64,000 bases of DNA from Panopea generosa (Eukaryota; Mollusca; Bivalvia; Adapedonta; Hiatellidae), in the NCBI GenBank assembly GCA_029582155.1, contig CM055898.1, positions 29,582,745-29,646,744 on the forward strand, given 5' to 3'. The notes under the pieces were generated by a model. The model was not told where the DNA came from. It saw only the letters and a program-made list of their open reading frames with translations, and did not search any database. Below, piece after piece: positions 47,845-59,507 of this stretch. Position numbers and translations under genes: made by a program. Within the stretch, counting starts at the first letter, position 1; each line of letters opens with the position of its first letter.

Positions 47845-48480
47845 TCATTCAGGCGTATATGTGTCGGTTGGTTCAATGGTCTGTCGATGAATTCTGTCAG
47901 CAACTTGAGAAACAAACTTCTTAAACAGTTTCCAAGGGATTGACTTGAAACTTTGCATACTAGATCAACATCAAGTGTAGATATGTGTGATGCTAATTTT
48001 GCAAAATTGAATTCATCTCATGCAGTTTTATTGCCCTTGCACCTAATGTTCTTGTGTAGCCAACTTCTACAATTTTCGGGTGATTGACTTGAAACTTTTC
48101 ATACATTATAAACATCAAGTGCAGAATCTGATGTGCATGACACAAATTTTGCAACACTGACGTAATTCCATATATTGCCCATGCACTTAGTAACACTGCT
48201 GCATTTTAACATAATGCATTTTTTGGAGTCAACTTCTCAAGCAGTTGATGTGAAACTTTTCATACATGATCAACATTAAATTCTAAGATCTGTGTGACAC
48301 AGATGTTTTGACTCAGAATTTATTCCATACGGAATTATTGTCGTAGTACCTAGTAACATTGCTGTATTTACCATATTGCAATTCTTTTTGAGTGGAGGTT
48401 TTCCACAGTTGAAACTTTGAATACATGATCAACATCAAGTGAAGGTGTGAGTGATACCAATTTTGTGACACTGACCTAAT
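47845..48480. repeat. ~125-bp degenerate tandem repeat, 4 to 5 copies
   Basis: Each unit carries ttgacttgaaacttttcata, gatcaacatcaagtg and a cactgacctaat or cttagtaacactgct block. Confidence 0.75.
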
Positions 48481-48607
48481 AATTTTGTGGATGTATTAAT
48501 CACTTCATTGGATGATCTAGTTTGTTTTAAACATTATTCTAAAATGAAAACAAACTTGGTTATTACAGAAGGAAAAAAGGGATACTTTGTTGCGAATATA
48601 TTTTTTT

Positions 48608-49090
48608 TTATACCCCCGACAAACGAAGTTTGAGGGGGTATATTGGAGTCACCCTGTGGTCGGTCTGTCGATCTGTCTGTCTGTCGGTCGGTCTGTCCGT
48701 TGCAATTTTCCTTGTCCGGAGCATCACTTGAAAAGTACTGGATGGAATTTCATTAAACGTCATACAATGGTAGAATATAATGAGAGGAAGTGCAGTGTAC
48801 AAGAAACATAACTCTATTCTTGCTAATTACAGAGTTATTGCCCTTTGATATTTTTTCTTGTCTGGAGCATAACTTGAAAAGTACCGGATGGAATTTCATC
48901 AAGCTTCATTCAATGGTAGAATATAATGAGAGGAAGTGCAGTGTACAAGAAACATAACTATTCTTGCTAATTACAGAGTTATTACCCTTTGATATATTTC
49001 CCTTGTCCGGAGCGTTACTTTTAAAGTACTGGATGGAATTTCATCAAACTTCATACAATGGTAAACCATTTTCTGTCATGGTGGTGTTCT
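48608..49090. mobile_element. Hairpin-headed element with ~155-bp internal tandem repeats
   Basis: Starts with an imperfect palindrome, tacccccgacaaacgaag tttgagggggta (48610-48639), then a gtctgtctgtcggtcggtc tract, then about three ~155-bp units containing actggatggaatttcat and cagagttattgccctttgat. This arrangement, a terminal hairpin plus microsatellite plus tandem core, resembles non-autonomous elements described from bivalves (pearl-like, possibly Helitron-related). The assignment is an inference. Confidence 0.6.
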
Positions 49091-49641
49091 GGGGTATTCA
49101 TCACCTTCAGTGATAGCTCTAGTTTTAAATTTGAGGGGATTCAACATTTATAAATGTTCGGCCTAGCTTGTGGTATATTTGTGAAGAGAATTCACAACAG
49201 TTTTTGCCCATTTTAATTAGGTTATTTACAAATATTCTCAATTAGGTACAAGAGGAGACCATGTGATGGAGGTAAACTCCATGGTTCTTGTATAGCAACC
49301 AAGACAGAAGCTTAATTAGAACATACCTTGCAAGATATGAAATAGACTGCTTCACTGGATACTGGATTATTCCTTATATACTTCATTATCATTCACACAC
49401 AAGTCTCTGTTACTTGTAATTGCAATAAAAAGATATTCTTTTTACACCGTAAGCCATTATTAGATTTTTGGTTGTAGTGCAATTTATTTTTGTCTTTTAC
49501 ATTGAATCTCCATAAATATTGGGTTATTTTACCACAAATGTGGTAAGAACCACTTACATTGTTACAATACTTCTTTGTTTTAGTACTTGTGTGCTACACT
49601 ATAAATACATCATGTGTCTTTTTCTACGTTTCCTTTCTTAG

Positions 49642-49777
49642 GCACCGGGAGATGCGTCAAAGTATAAGGGAAGAAAGAAAGGAGAGAAAAATTAAAAAGA
49701 AACAGACGAAGAAGATATGCAGGTTTCCCAAGAAACCAGAATGGCTTGTTCGAGGAGAGGCACTTGAGAAAAGACGG
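49642..49777 (+). CDS. PLD1: Phospholipase D (PLD1/2-like), coding exon 4, PX-PH linker
   Basis: Encodes residues 174-219. The acceptor cctttcttag is preceded by a strong pyrimidine tract, and G completes Gln. The frame reads HREMRQSIREERKERKIKKK, then QTKKICRFPKKPEWLVRGEA and LEKRR. The end matches the PLD1 segment where FLGRRKQLEDYL enters the PH domain. The run KERKIKKKQTKK is far more basic than the human linker. The exon ends on a whole codon before gtaata. The next exon should start with a KQLEDYL-like stretch; none is seen before 64000. Confidence 0.92.
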
Positions 49778-49906
49778 GTAATATACTAGCGTATGGTTGT
49801 TTGTCAAGTTATTATTGTATAATTGTTACATTTGATGAAGGTTGTCAATAATATTGTCACCTTAAGAGAATTACTCGTCACGGAATCACAGAATCTCCCT
49901 TCACAG

Positions 49907-50199
49907 TTGTTGTTGTTGTATGGTGTTTAGCGTCGCTTTCAACAATTTTTCAGCCATATCACGACGGTGTCTACTTGAGACAGTATTCTAAACACTGTCA
50001 CACTGGAGTACCATGCCGCAGACACATGGTATGATACCCCACCCAGTCACATTATACTGACACCGGGCCGACCAGACCTAGAACTTTCCTCTAAATGCTG
50101 AGCATCAAGCGAGGAAGCTTTTAGTACCATTTTTAAAGTCTTTGGTATGACCTGGCCGGGGATTGAACCCAAGACCTTTACCACTAGACCACGCCGCGG
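49907..50199 (-). mobile_element. SINE family B, full copy with 13-bp target duplication
   Basis: Flanked by tctcccttcacag (49894-49906, 50200-50212). Internal sequence as in 18976-19282; a short deletion removes part of the B-box side (aagacctttaccactagacc). Confidence 0.92.
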
Positions 50200-50337
50200 T
50201 CTCCCTTCACAGAATGTAATAATTATTTTATTATATTTATCATATTTATTTCATTCCACAGCAGAATTGATTAAGACACTTTTCAGAAATAGTATATTTT
50301 GAATTTTACAAATTCATCAAATAGCCATATTTAAGAG

Positions 50338-50520
50338 AAGCGGTAGTGCAGTGACATAGTTTTGGGCACTCACATCAGAGGTCATTTGTCCTAGGTTTAA
50401 CCCAATGACCTCTCAAAAACAACACTTGGTACTGGTTAAACTAGGAAATGGATTCGAGCGTAAGTCATAAAAGTGCTGAGATTTCTTTGCAATCAAGCTA
50501 GATCAATTAGTATGGACTAT
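50338..50520 (+). repeat. SINE family E copy
   Basis: tRNA-like head gcggtagtgcagtgacatag, then acccaatgacctctcaaaaa and caacacttggtactgg. Matches 52568-52740. Confidence 0.65.
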
Positions 50521-51129
50521 CATTATATAAATATTACGTTTTGTTGAGGGTAACGGTAATATTGTCAACCTGAGGCAATGCAATGCCTGGCACTCTCCCC
50601 AAAATGTATTATTGATTTTATTTTAACTCGTAACTTTCTGTTCACATCTCTAATGTCATTTTAACTACATAGACATGGATCAGCCTGTGAAAAACAATAT
50701 AAAGTCTGACACAAGTGTACATAATTTAGAAATTCTTCAGATCTATATGTTTTTATTAAGTATTAACCACTGCCTTATGGGGATATATACTGACTGACAG
50801 TGAAAATACACCATGAAATATATTTTATACTCTTTATATTGTGATACTGTCATATCGCTTTTGTCAAAATTAAACATAAAATAAAGTTTAGAACTTTTTT
50901 ACGAATGGCCACTTATTACATTTGACAACTGTTTGCGTTCACTATACCACTTAGCATCTGCATCTCCTGCTGCAAAGAAGACGTTTTATTTGGTAATGGG
51001 GATCTTGGTATTCCACTCTTTATATATATGATATGTCCTGAATAGCATCTGAATTTAAGCCCTATCCATCGTCTTTTGCACCTGGACGTAAGATATACAG
51101 TGGGCGTCATTGTGATGATCAATAGCAGG

Positions 51130-51715
51130 GAACAGCTTGTGTAAGAGACTCCATGCTGCTAATTGTTATGCTCACAAGCCTGCTGTCCCTCAACAATTGA
51201 CCCAAGAACATAAGAATTTTCTCATGACACATCAAAACATTTTGCAAGCCAGACTTTTCACAGATGAATCTCTAAGTTCTGTGTTGGTTTCAATGACAGC
51301 AGTAGACGTGTATGGTGACTGGAAAATGAGTTGTTCTGAGATTGTTGTATTCTGGGGCATGGTATGTTTGGTGGCCCACCAGTGCTTGTTTCGATTAGAG
51401 TGTCTTAAACGGAGTCTGCAGACTTGTACATCATCCATAACAATTTTATGATGGGGGTTTGTTATCATTACGATTGACTGGAGTGCCTGCTCACCTGAAC
51501 TCAGTCCAATAGAGCATGTATGGGATGTGCTCAAGAGGTGCATTAGTGTGAGACTTGTTCAACCTCAGACCTGGGAGGACCTGATACAAGCACTGGTTCA
51601 GCTAGAGCAATGAGCAAGATCCGCAGATCAGAAAGTTGATTCACAGCTTTAAATCTAAAGGCAGGAATGCTATTGAGGCACACGCTGTATTATAGACGTG
51701 TGTTTGTGTTTGAAG
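51130..51715 (+). pseudogene. Dead Tc1-like transposase
   Basis: Pieces of a Tc1/mariner DD34E transposase in the usual order: RLHAANCYAHKP (pairing with the RLxxAGLxAxRP stretch), ARLFTDESLSSV (first catalytic Asp in TDES), IVVFWGMVC (the VMVWGGI block), then after frameshifts WSACSPELSPIEHVWDVLKR (the SPDLNPIEHLWD block with the catalytic Glu) and a C-terminal SFKSKGRNAIEAH piece. The segment with the second Asp (QDNARPH) is absent or unreadable, and stops interrupt the frame. Terminal repeats were not found. It cannot be active. Confidence 0.88.
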
Positions 51716-52269
51716 GTTTCTCTGATATGGCATTGTTTGTAAAATTTCTTACCCCATCCAGGGTGTTACAAACATTAATTTTATGGTAGTGACCTCCTTA
51801 CGTGTTGATCTATTGCTTTTAGTGTAATTTAGCTGCTCTAAATAATTACAGTGAATGTGTTACATTAATCGTTGTTAATAAAATTGACGAAATCACAGCC
51901 CCTCGTTTTGTGTTTTAACTTGTTTTGAGGAGTATTTAATTGATCATTTAGTGAACAAAAGACAATTAAAATCACCAAAACTGATTAACTCGCAATAAAA
52001 ATTACATGTTCAGTCTCTCTCTGCTTAATTACGTGATTAATTCATTCTAAATTAAGTTAAATCTTTAAATTGGAAATATTGAATTGGTCTCTCGGGAAGA
52101 TTAATTTTCATAATGATGCGCATTAGTGGGTAAACAAATTCTATAGACAAAAACTAAGATGAAATGTTGAATGTAAACAGTGAAGCCAGCCAATATATTG
52201 ATTTTCACAAACTAAAAGTTCAATGAAAAACTGATGTATCTATAGATATTTGTTCGAATGTTTTTAAGT

Positions 52270-52530
52270 GCCATGTTTATACCTCAGAGAGCCAACAGAC
52301 AGTTGGTTAACTTAACCGCTCTTTCCTTGGAACCTGGGAGGTTAACACGTACTCGAGCACCAATCTCTGCAAGTAACTTTCCCACTTGAATCAATTGTGT
52401 GAGATGAATGACAATGAGAAGCAATGTTACATATCAATCATCACAGAGACTGTGACTGGAGGGGGATTCGAACTAACAACCCCTGAATTGATTGCCAGAT
52501 GTGCTACCAACTGAGCTAACTGGGACTGGC
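52270..52530 (-). mobile_element. SINE family D copy
   Basis: Minus strand: gctcagttggtagcacatct (A-box arm), gttgttagttcgaatcccc (B-box), ctctgtgatgattgatatg, tctcacacaattgattcaag and a tail atgtttaaaaacattc-like region. The best tRNA-like head of this family. Confidence 0.85.
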
Positions 52531-52567
52531 TGTAACTGCATGTGAACAAATGGAAGAAGATAAGTGG

Positions 52568-52740
52568 GGAAGTATTGCAGTGGATAGAGAGTTTGGTGCT
52601 CACACAAAGTAGCAGGGTCATTCCCAGGCTCTGTCCACTGGCCTCTCAAAAACAACACTCAGTACAGTCACATTCTACCTAAGAAGCAGACTCCAGAGCA
52701 GTTCATACTACCTCTAAGTTTACTTTACAAATGAGCTGAA
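52568..52740 (+). repeat. SINE family E copy
   Basis: Head gaagtattgcagtggataga, then gggtcattcccaggctctgt, ggcctctcaaaaacaacact, and a body to about 52740. Note that it directly follows the inverted family D copy. Confidence 0.65.
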
Positions 52741-52869
52741 ATAAGTTAGTACAAACTTCACTACAGATAAAGATAAAACATTTTACTAAAAATGTAAGGA
52801 CTGAAATATATTACCGCTATCAATAACATTAATTTTGCTTTAAAGTAGAATTTGCTGGAGCATTTTGAT

Positions 52870-53045
52870 TCTCTTCGGCTGCTGTTTTAAGATATTGTTC
52901 CTCTCTCTTCCGAGGTTGTGGGTTTGAGCCTGGCTCTGTCCAATAAATTTCTGTTTGACTGTTCATATGTTACTTGTGGAAGAGTGGTTGGTTTTATGAG
53001 ATCTGCTATCAATAAAGTCATATGCTTGTTGTGTTGAAAACTATG
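52870..53045 (+). repeat. SINE family A copy, degraded
   Basis: Head region with ctcttcggctgctg, B-box gaggttgtgggtttgagcc, then tggctctgtccaataaattt, atgttacttgtggaagag and a short tail. Confidence 0.7.
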
Positions 53046-53094
53046 TTGAATTATATTAAAACAAAGAAAAAAAGAGTAAATTAGAGCTTTTTAG

Positions 53095-54393
53095 TACTGT
53101 TTCTACTCACGAATTTAAGACGCATTCGTGTATATCACGCATCCATGTTTTAAGACCAAGAATTAAGGAAAAAAAATACAATTCTCATATATATGTGTAT
53201 AGAGCGCATCATAAGTGACAACTCGAGGTGCTGACAGTTTTGAAGTTTCTCAAGAGAATGCCGTTAATTTTTTTAATCTACGTTTTATACACACTCAAAA
53301 TACTTGACACTTCTCATCACTGTCTCAATACATGCTCAGAGTTGTCAACACCTGCCAAGGCATGCAATTAAGATGTCAACTAATATGCATAAGTCACATG
53401 GCAGCACCCGCTTTCAGTACTCTGAAGTGACTGGTGACACTGTACAGTCATGTTTTTTTTTTAAAAAATCTTACAATATTTTTTTTAAATTATAACGAAA
53501 TACTGCATATTATATTGATTTTATTTTATAAACATAAACTACTACAAACTGCACAAACAAAAGATACTGGGTGTCGTTTAAAAATGATTGATTTTCAACC
53601 AAAGAACAGTCATTTCTTTTACATTCACTCCATCACGCTTCGTTATCACTAACATATTTTCGTTAGAAAATCAATAAATTATATACCGGTATAAATCCCA
53701 TACTATAAGATTCATCAATTTGCAAAAACACAATTGCTTTGCAACCTTTGAAATTAAATACCACGGAAAGCGCGTTGTGTCAATTCCATCAGGTAAACAC
53801 GTTACGGTCACGTAATCATGAAATTTCCACTCAAAGCCACCCTGTTTTACACTAAAGTAAACATTACGGAATCAAGAAAGTATGTAACAAATAAATGTGT
53901 TTTTATTTCGCGATATTTATGTCTATAACACCGACACAATTTTTTTGACCTTGTGCCAATGTGGGATGTCGTCACTCTGTCAGTTTTTTTGCGTCATTTT
54001 AAGTAGCGTTCTATTTATTGATGTAACAAACATGATTTTCTAAAAATAGTTTGAACACTTTTTTAATTGTCGATTGTATAACAGTACAGCGACTTAATAT
54101 CGGTGTTTAGATAAATAGATCAGTTAGTTGGCCAATGTTTTTAATGGATAATTTGGGATTCAACCTTATAACAACGAAATAAATTAAAGGTACGGGTATG
54201 GCAATTTATAAATAACAGAGAGCAATCATTATTTTACTAAATCTTTTAAAATATACATAGGAAATTATCGGAAATAGAAAATTTACTTAAAAAAATGAAA
54301 TCTTCTGTACTTACGTGTATATCAAGCATCCCTTCTCAAAGATCTTAAAAGTTGGGGGAAAAAAACGCGCCTAATACGTGAGTAGATACGGTA
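53095..54393. mobile_element. Non-autonomous TIR DNA transposon (1.3 kb)
   Basis: The left end tactgtttctactcacgaat pairs with the right end cgtgagtagatacggta (54377-54393), and a second inner stretch (gtgtatatcacgcatcc with gtgtatatcaagcatccc) also recurs. Flanking TA could be either the target duplication or part of the repeat. Internal open frames are short and unrecognised, so it depends on a transposase elsewhere. Superfamily unknown. Confidence 0.65.
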
Positions 54394-54896
54394 CCCATAT
54401 AATTATGAGTATATACTTGTTATCTTAAGGCAAGACCATTTTAAGCTCACCTATGCCAAAGGCTTAGCTTAGTCCATTTAAAATTTAAAAAGAAAAAGAT
54501 GAAATCAGGTGAGCGACTTAGGTCCATTAGGGCTTCTTATTTATTTGTTGATTTTGTTGGGGTGTTTTACAAAAGATATTTGATGGTTGATCAAAATATA
54601 AAAATCAAATAAAAATCACTAAGTTCTTTAAAACAGGAGAAATAGTTTATTACAGATGAATCATAGAGGTCAGATTTGATTATTTTCTAATTTTGAGATA
54701 TTATTTTTATGGTGAACTGGACAGTTTTGGTATAGTCGAGGCACTGTGCTCTTCTTTTACTTGTCCCCTCCCCATTTTATCATCTTTGGGATTAAACAAA
54801 TAAAAAATGAGGAGAAGAGGGAATGGGTAAAGGGAGGTGGGATAGGGACAGTGGATTCCTGAAACCAACAAATATTAAAGTTTGGCCTAATATATA

Positions 54897-55650
54897 GCTG
54901 TGCCCAGTTGTGTAAAGAACTATCAGTTGTGTAAAGACCCTTCAATTATGTAAAGAACTATCAGTTTTGTAAAGAACCATCTTTTGTGTAAGAACTACCA
55001 GTTGTGTAAAGAACTATCAGTTGTGTAAAGACCCATCAGTTCTGTAAAGAACTATCAGTTGTGTAAAGAACCTTCAGTTGTGTAGATAACCATCTTTTGT
55101 GTAAGAACTACCAGTTGTGTAAAGACTCATCATTTGTGTAAAAACCCACCTTTTGTGTAAAGACTATCAGTTCTGTAAAGACCCATCAGTTGTGTAAAAA
55201 CCCATCAGTTGTGTAAAGACCCATTTTTTGTGTAAAGATCCATCATTTGTGTAAAGACTATCAGTTCGGTAAAGAAGTATCAGTTGTGTAAAGAACCTTC
55301 AGTTGTGTTAAAACTATCAGTTGTGTAAATTACCATCTTCTGTGTAAAGAACTACCAGTTGTGTACAGAACCTTCAGTTGTGTTAAGACCATCAGTTGTG
55401 TAAAGACCCATCAGTTGTGTAAAGAACTATCAGTTGTGTAAAGAACCTTCAGTTGTGAGAAGACCATCAGTTGTGTAAAGACCATTAGTTGTGTAAAAAA
55501 ACTGTCAGTTGTGTAAATAACCATCTTTTGTGAACTATCAGTTGTGTAAAGACCGATCAGTTGTGTATTTACACATCAGTTGTGTAAAGACACATCAGTT
55601 GTGTAAAAACTATCAGTTGTGTAAAGAACCATCAGTTGTGTAAATAACTG
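54897..55650. repeat. ~19-bp minisatellite
   Basis: About 38 copies of cagttgtgtaaagaaccat, with variants ttttgtgtaaagaaccatc and deletions. Confidence 0.93.
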
Positions 55651-55894
55651 ATTTTGTAATGGTAGTATTCTGATTTTTTATAATTTATTTGATCTGTTTT
55701 CCAGTTTAGAAGATTTTTATCAAATTTTCTTACCATTCATGTTCATAAAGTTGTGTTAATATTTAAGTTGCTTACCATGGTAACATCTGAAATTGCATTG
55801 AATGATAATATGGAAATAATTGATAATAACACAGCCTTTGTAGAAAACAGTCATTAGAATGGGGATTGCATATAGGTAGTAGAAAAAAAAAACA

Positions 55895-55985
55895 GTAGGT
55901 CCACCATGATTGATCTGAAAATCATTTAAGTCTCACCTCAGAGGTCGTAAGCTGGAGTCTTGTTTGGTCCAAATAAAGAAATTTA
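55895..55985 (+). repeat. SINE family A head fragment
   Basis: ggtccaccatgattgatctg, then cacctcagaggtcgtaagct and gtttggtccaaataaag. No body or tail. Confidence 0.55.
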
Positions 55986-56499
55986 AATCAAAAATAGGAA
56001 ACTATTGATTTCATAAAAGCACACAAAGATTTTCCTTTCTCACAATTTTGATTAAAAAGGGTTTTATATCTCATATTGTGTTAGATCATGTCTTCATTTT
56101 CCAAGATGAGTGAGAACTCAAGCCCTAGTTTGGCTTAGAATATACTTTTACTGGTACTAATTTTTAGGTCTGAAGTGTTGGTCTGACATGATCATGTTCT
56201 GTATGTAATTGAATTAATATTGTGGTAACACATGTTAATTGTGAAGTGAGATGATACGGCAGCTACTTGACAATTTAAATGTCGTGTTTCATTCACACCA
56301 GGATGTGTACCGTACACTCTGTTGTTCTCGTGACAGTGTAACATCAGCTTCCTTGTTTAAATGCTGAACCTTCTGTGTTGTTGTTGTTTTTAAGAAATGA
56401 GTAACCCTGCCTCTCACAATCTGTTAAAGTTTATACTTAATTATAACTGGTCATTAATTTTAACTTGATTGTGAAGAAAACTCGTTTTCTGCTTATTAT

Positions 56500-57650
56500 G
56501 CTACCCCCAAGTCGCGCATTGTCTGTCCGTCCCCAAATTCTTATCCGGACTATTTCTCTACAACCTCTGGTTGGAATTTTATGAAACTTGCTAGGATGCA
56601 TCATTACCAAGTGAAGATGTGCATATTATCTTTGTTTTCCGGTTCGATGATTTTTCACAGAGTTATGGCCCTTTGATTTTGTCTGTGACCAAATTCTTGT
56701 CCGCGCTATTTACCTATAACCCAGTGTTGGAATTTTATGAAACTTGCCAGGATGCATTACTACCAAGTTGAGATGTGCATAATATCTTTGTGTTCTGGTT
56801 AAATGATTTTTCACGGAGTTATGGCCCTTTGATTCTGTCTGTGACCAAATTCTTGTCCGCATTTTTACTCTATAACCCAATGTTTGAATTTTATGAAACT
56901 TGCTAGGATGCATCACTACCAAGTGGAGATGTGCATAATATCTTTGTGTTCCGGTTCAATGATTTTTCACGGAGTTATGGCCCTTTGATTCTGTCTGACC
57001 AAAATTACTCTACAACCTCAGGTTGGAATTTTATGAAACTTGCTAGGATGCATCATTACCAAGTGCAAATGAGCATATTATCTTTGTTTTTTGGTTCGAT
57101 AATTTTTCATGGAGTTGTGGCCCATTGATTCTGTCTGTCACTAAATTCTTGTCCGCGTTATTTCTCTACAACCCCATGTTGGAATTTTATAAAACTTGCT
57201 AGGATGCATCAATACCAAGTGGCGATGCGCATATTGTCTTTGTGTTCTGCTTTGATGTGTTCCCCTTTGATGTTTTTTCACGGAGTTGTGACCCTTTGAT
57301 TCTGTCTGTGACCAAATTCTTGTCCGTGCTATTTCTCTACAACCCCATGTTGGAATTTTATGAAATTTGCTAGGATGCATCACTACCAAGTGGAGATGCG
57401 CATATTGTCTTTGTGTTCTAGATTGATGATTTTCACGGAGATATGGCCCTTTCATTGAGTCTGTGACCAAAATTATTGTCTGTGCTATTTCTCTACAACC
57501 TAAGGTTGGAATTTTATGAAATTTACTATGTTTGTTTTCCAGTTTGATGATTTTTCACTCTCTATTTCTCTACAACCTCTGGTTTTAATTTTGTAAAACT
57601 AGCTAGGATATGCGCATATTGATATTTTGTTCAAGTTCAATGATTTGCGA
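56500..57650. mobile_element. ~156-bp tandem repeat array, about 7 copies
   Basis: Begins ctacccccaagtcgcgcatt gtctgtccgtcc, like the head of 48608-49090, then units: attcttgtccgcgctatttc, tctacaaccccatgttggaa, ttttatgaaacttgctagga, tgcatcattaccaagtggag, atgcgcatattatctttgtg, ttccggttcgatgatttttc, acggagttatggccctttga, ttctgtctgtgaccaa. Its length and wide dispersal recall the ~160-bp satellite known across bivalves; identity with that satellite needs a sequence comparison. Confidence 0.85.
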
Positions 57651-57704
57651 ATGCCAGTTCTGTCAAATGCAGAGTCACATATTGTTCCTGCTATGCATAT
57701 GGTA

Positions 57705-57830
57705 TTATTCAACCAAGTAGCCATCAGCACTAAGGGAATATGGTAGAGTCAAACACTCACTTGGGGAGCATCCATCGGTTCCACCAATATTTTCTTGTAT
57801 GAACTGCTCTCGAGTCCAATACCTGGGTAG
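57705..57830 (-). repeat. Short dispersed repeat, second copy
   Basis: Shares ggagcatccatcggttccac with 45240-45320. Type unknown. Confidence 0.45.
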
Positions 57831-59035
57831 AAGTGTATCAATTATATTTTTAATACACAAATTACTGAAAAAAAATACTCGGAGGTGAATGCAATTAATA
57901 CAGGAAGTGTGCAATACGTCACATTTGAGGTATGAAGGTTATTTATTGAAAGTTTGTGAGATCTGAGCATATTCATATCTTGTGAATATTCAACAGATAA
58001 AGTTCTTTTGTTTTTAAATTCTATTATTATTGTACTCAATAAACATCCCAATGTCCTGTTTCCCATTTTATCTGGCATTAATCAATATGTAAAGTATGTG
58101 TTACATACTTACGGTTAATGAATGTAAAAGTAAAAAATACAATATACTAACAGTGAGTGGTCCTTTGTATGTAAAAAACTGGTAATTGCAACGTTTTTGG
58201 CGTTACAATCAATTGTAAATCTCTAAATTATTCCTGAAACTAAAATTGAAGGTTCATGGAGACATGTTCATCAGAAAATGACTGCCAAAATTCTTTAAAG
58301 ATTTATTTAAGGAGTTGCGTGACGTTGCGTAAATACAATTACAAGTGGTTACAAATATTGCTTGTGAACTAAATTGTGAAATCACCAAGTAACAGCCATG
58401 TTGAAACCTATATGAATGACTTGATTGGCAGTTCAAGTATTTCTATAGAACTAAACAAGTTGTTATTTCTATAATTTTATCTGAAATGAATTATAATGAA
58501 TATAATCTTGTCCTACTACACAGTTACGGTGGACTTTCAAATTGATGTAAAATAAAATCTATTTTTGCAGAGTTGTTGACAAACATTTTTTATTAATAAC
58601 ATCTCTTACCGCTAAGTTCATTGGTATGATGAAATATACTTTACACACTTGTGTTTAGAATGCATGGTAAAATGCACCGTCATCTTTGGTTAGGAAAGTA
58701 AAATATATATAAACAGTAAACTTGAAATGCGGATGTGTTTATTAAGATTGTTGCAATGTAGTTGCAGTTTAACTAGCAAGCATGCTTTCACGAAGGACAG
58801 TGTAATTAGTAACCATAGATATGTCAAATGTATTTATAAATGCTAATGTTTGTCTCCTTAACGAACATTAAATGAAAGCTCTGTCCCTCCATTTTACTTT
58901 CTGTGAGTCATATGATTAAATACAAGCAAACTGTGTTTGTAAATGTTAGGAAGTGTTAACAAGAAACACATGGTTATCAAAAAATGTAAGCATATATATA
59001 AATATATATATATTTATTTATATACATTAAATATA

Positions 59036-59290
59036 GGGTCCTCCGTGGCTTAGTGGTCTAAGGGGCTGTCTCAAGATCACTTACCTCTCACCGCCAAGGT
59101 CCTGCTCACTCCAGAAACTTAATGTTAGAAAGTTTCAAGTTACTTGCGGAAGGACGGTGATTCAACTACTCAGTCTACAGTCTTCCTCTGCCAGTCAAAC
59201 TGGATATACCATTTATAACCTGACTTGTGTTGAAAATGGCGTTAAACCCATTACCCCCCCCTACCCCCCCCCCTCCCAGAAAACCATTAA
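59036..59290 (+). mobile_element. SINE family A, full copy with 10-bp target duplication
   Basis: Flanked by attaaatata (59026-59035, 59291-59300). Head gggtcctccgtggcttagtg, then gtcctgctcactcc where the B-box has been partly lost, gaaagtttcaagttacttgc, ggatataccatttataacc and tail aaaatggcgttaaaccca followed by a C-rich run. Confidence 0.9.
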
Positions 59291-59507
59291 ATTAAATATA
59301 TAATGCTGCTGAACACAGCCCAGTTTTGTACATTCAGCTAAGACATATTTTAAACGGAACATACTGAGTACTCTATTGTGTGCATGGTCTATTTTTTCTA
59401 TAGTTCCGGTTACAAAATCATACAAAATCTGTTTTTCCACACATTATTTTTTCTCCATGAAACACAGCAGTATTCAAAATTGTGGTGTGTGTATGTGTGT
59501 GTTTTTA

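Larger units (their letters stand above)
45482..49641 (+). other. PLD1: PLD intron 3
   Basis: 4.2-kb intron: SINE family B, a 37/74-bp minisatellite, an 88-bp duplication, a ~125-bp tandem repeat and a hairpin-headed repeat element. 46690-47230 and 49090-49640 hold nothing recognisable. Confidence 0.9.

Noticed and set aside
55690-55760. A ttttccag acceptor followed by LEDFYQIFLPF, loosely like the PLD KQLEDYL exon
   Set aside because: The frame is in the wrong phase for the 49777 donor and stops after 17 codons, so it is not the next PLD exon.
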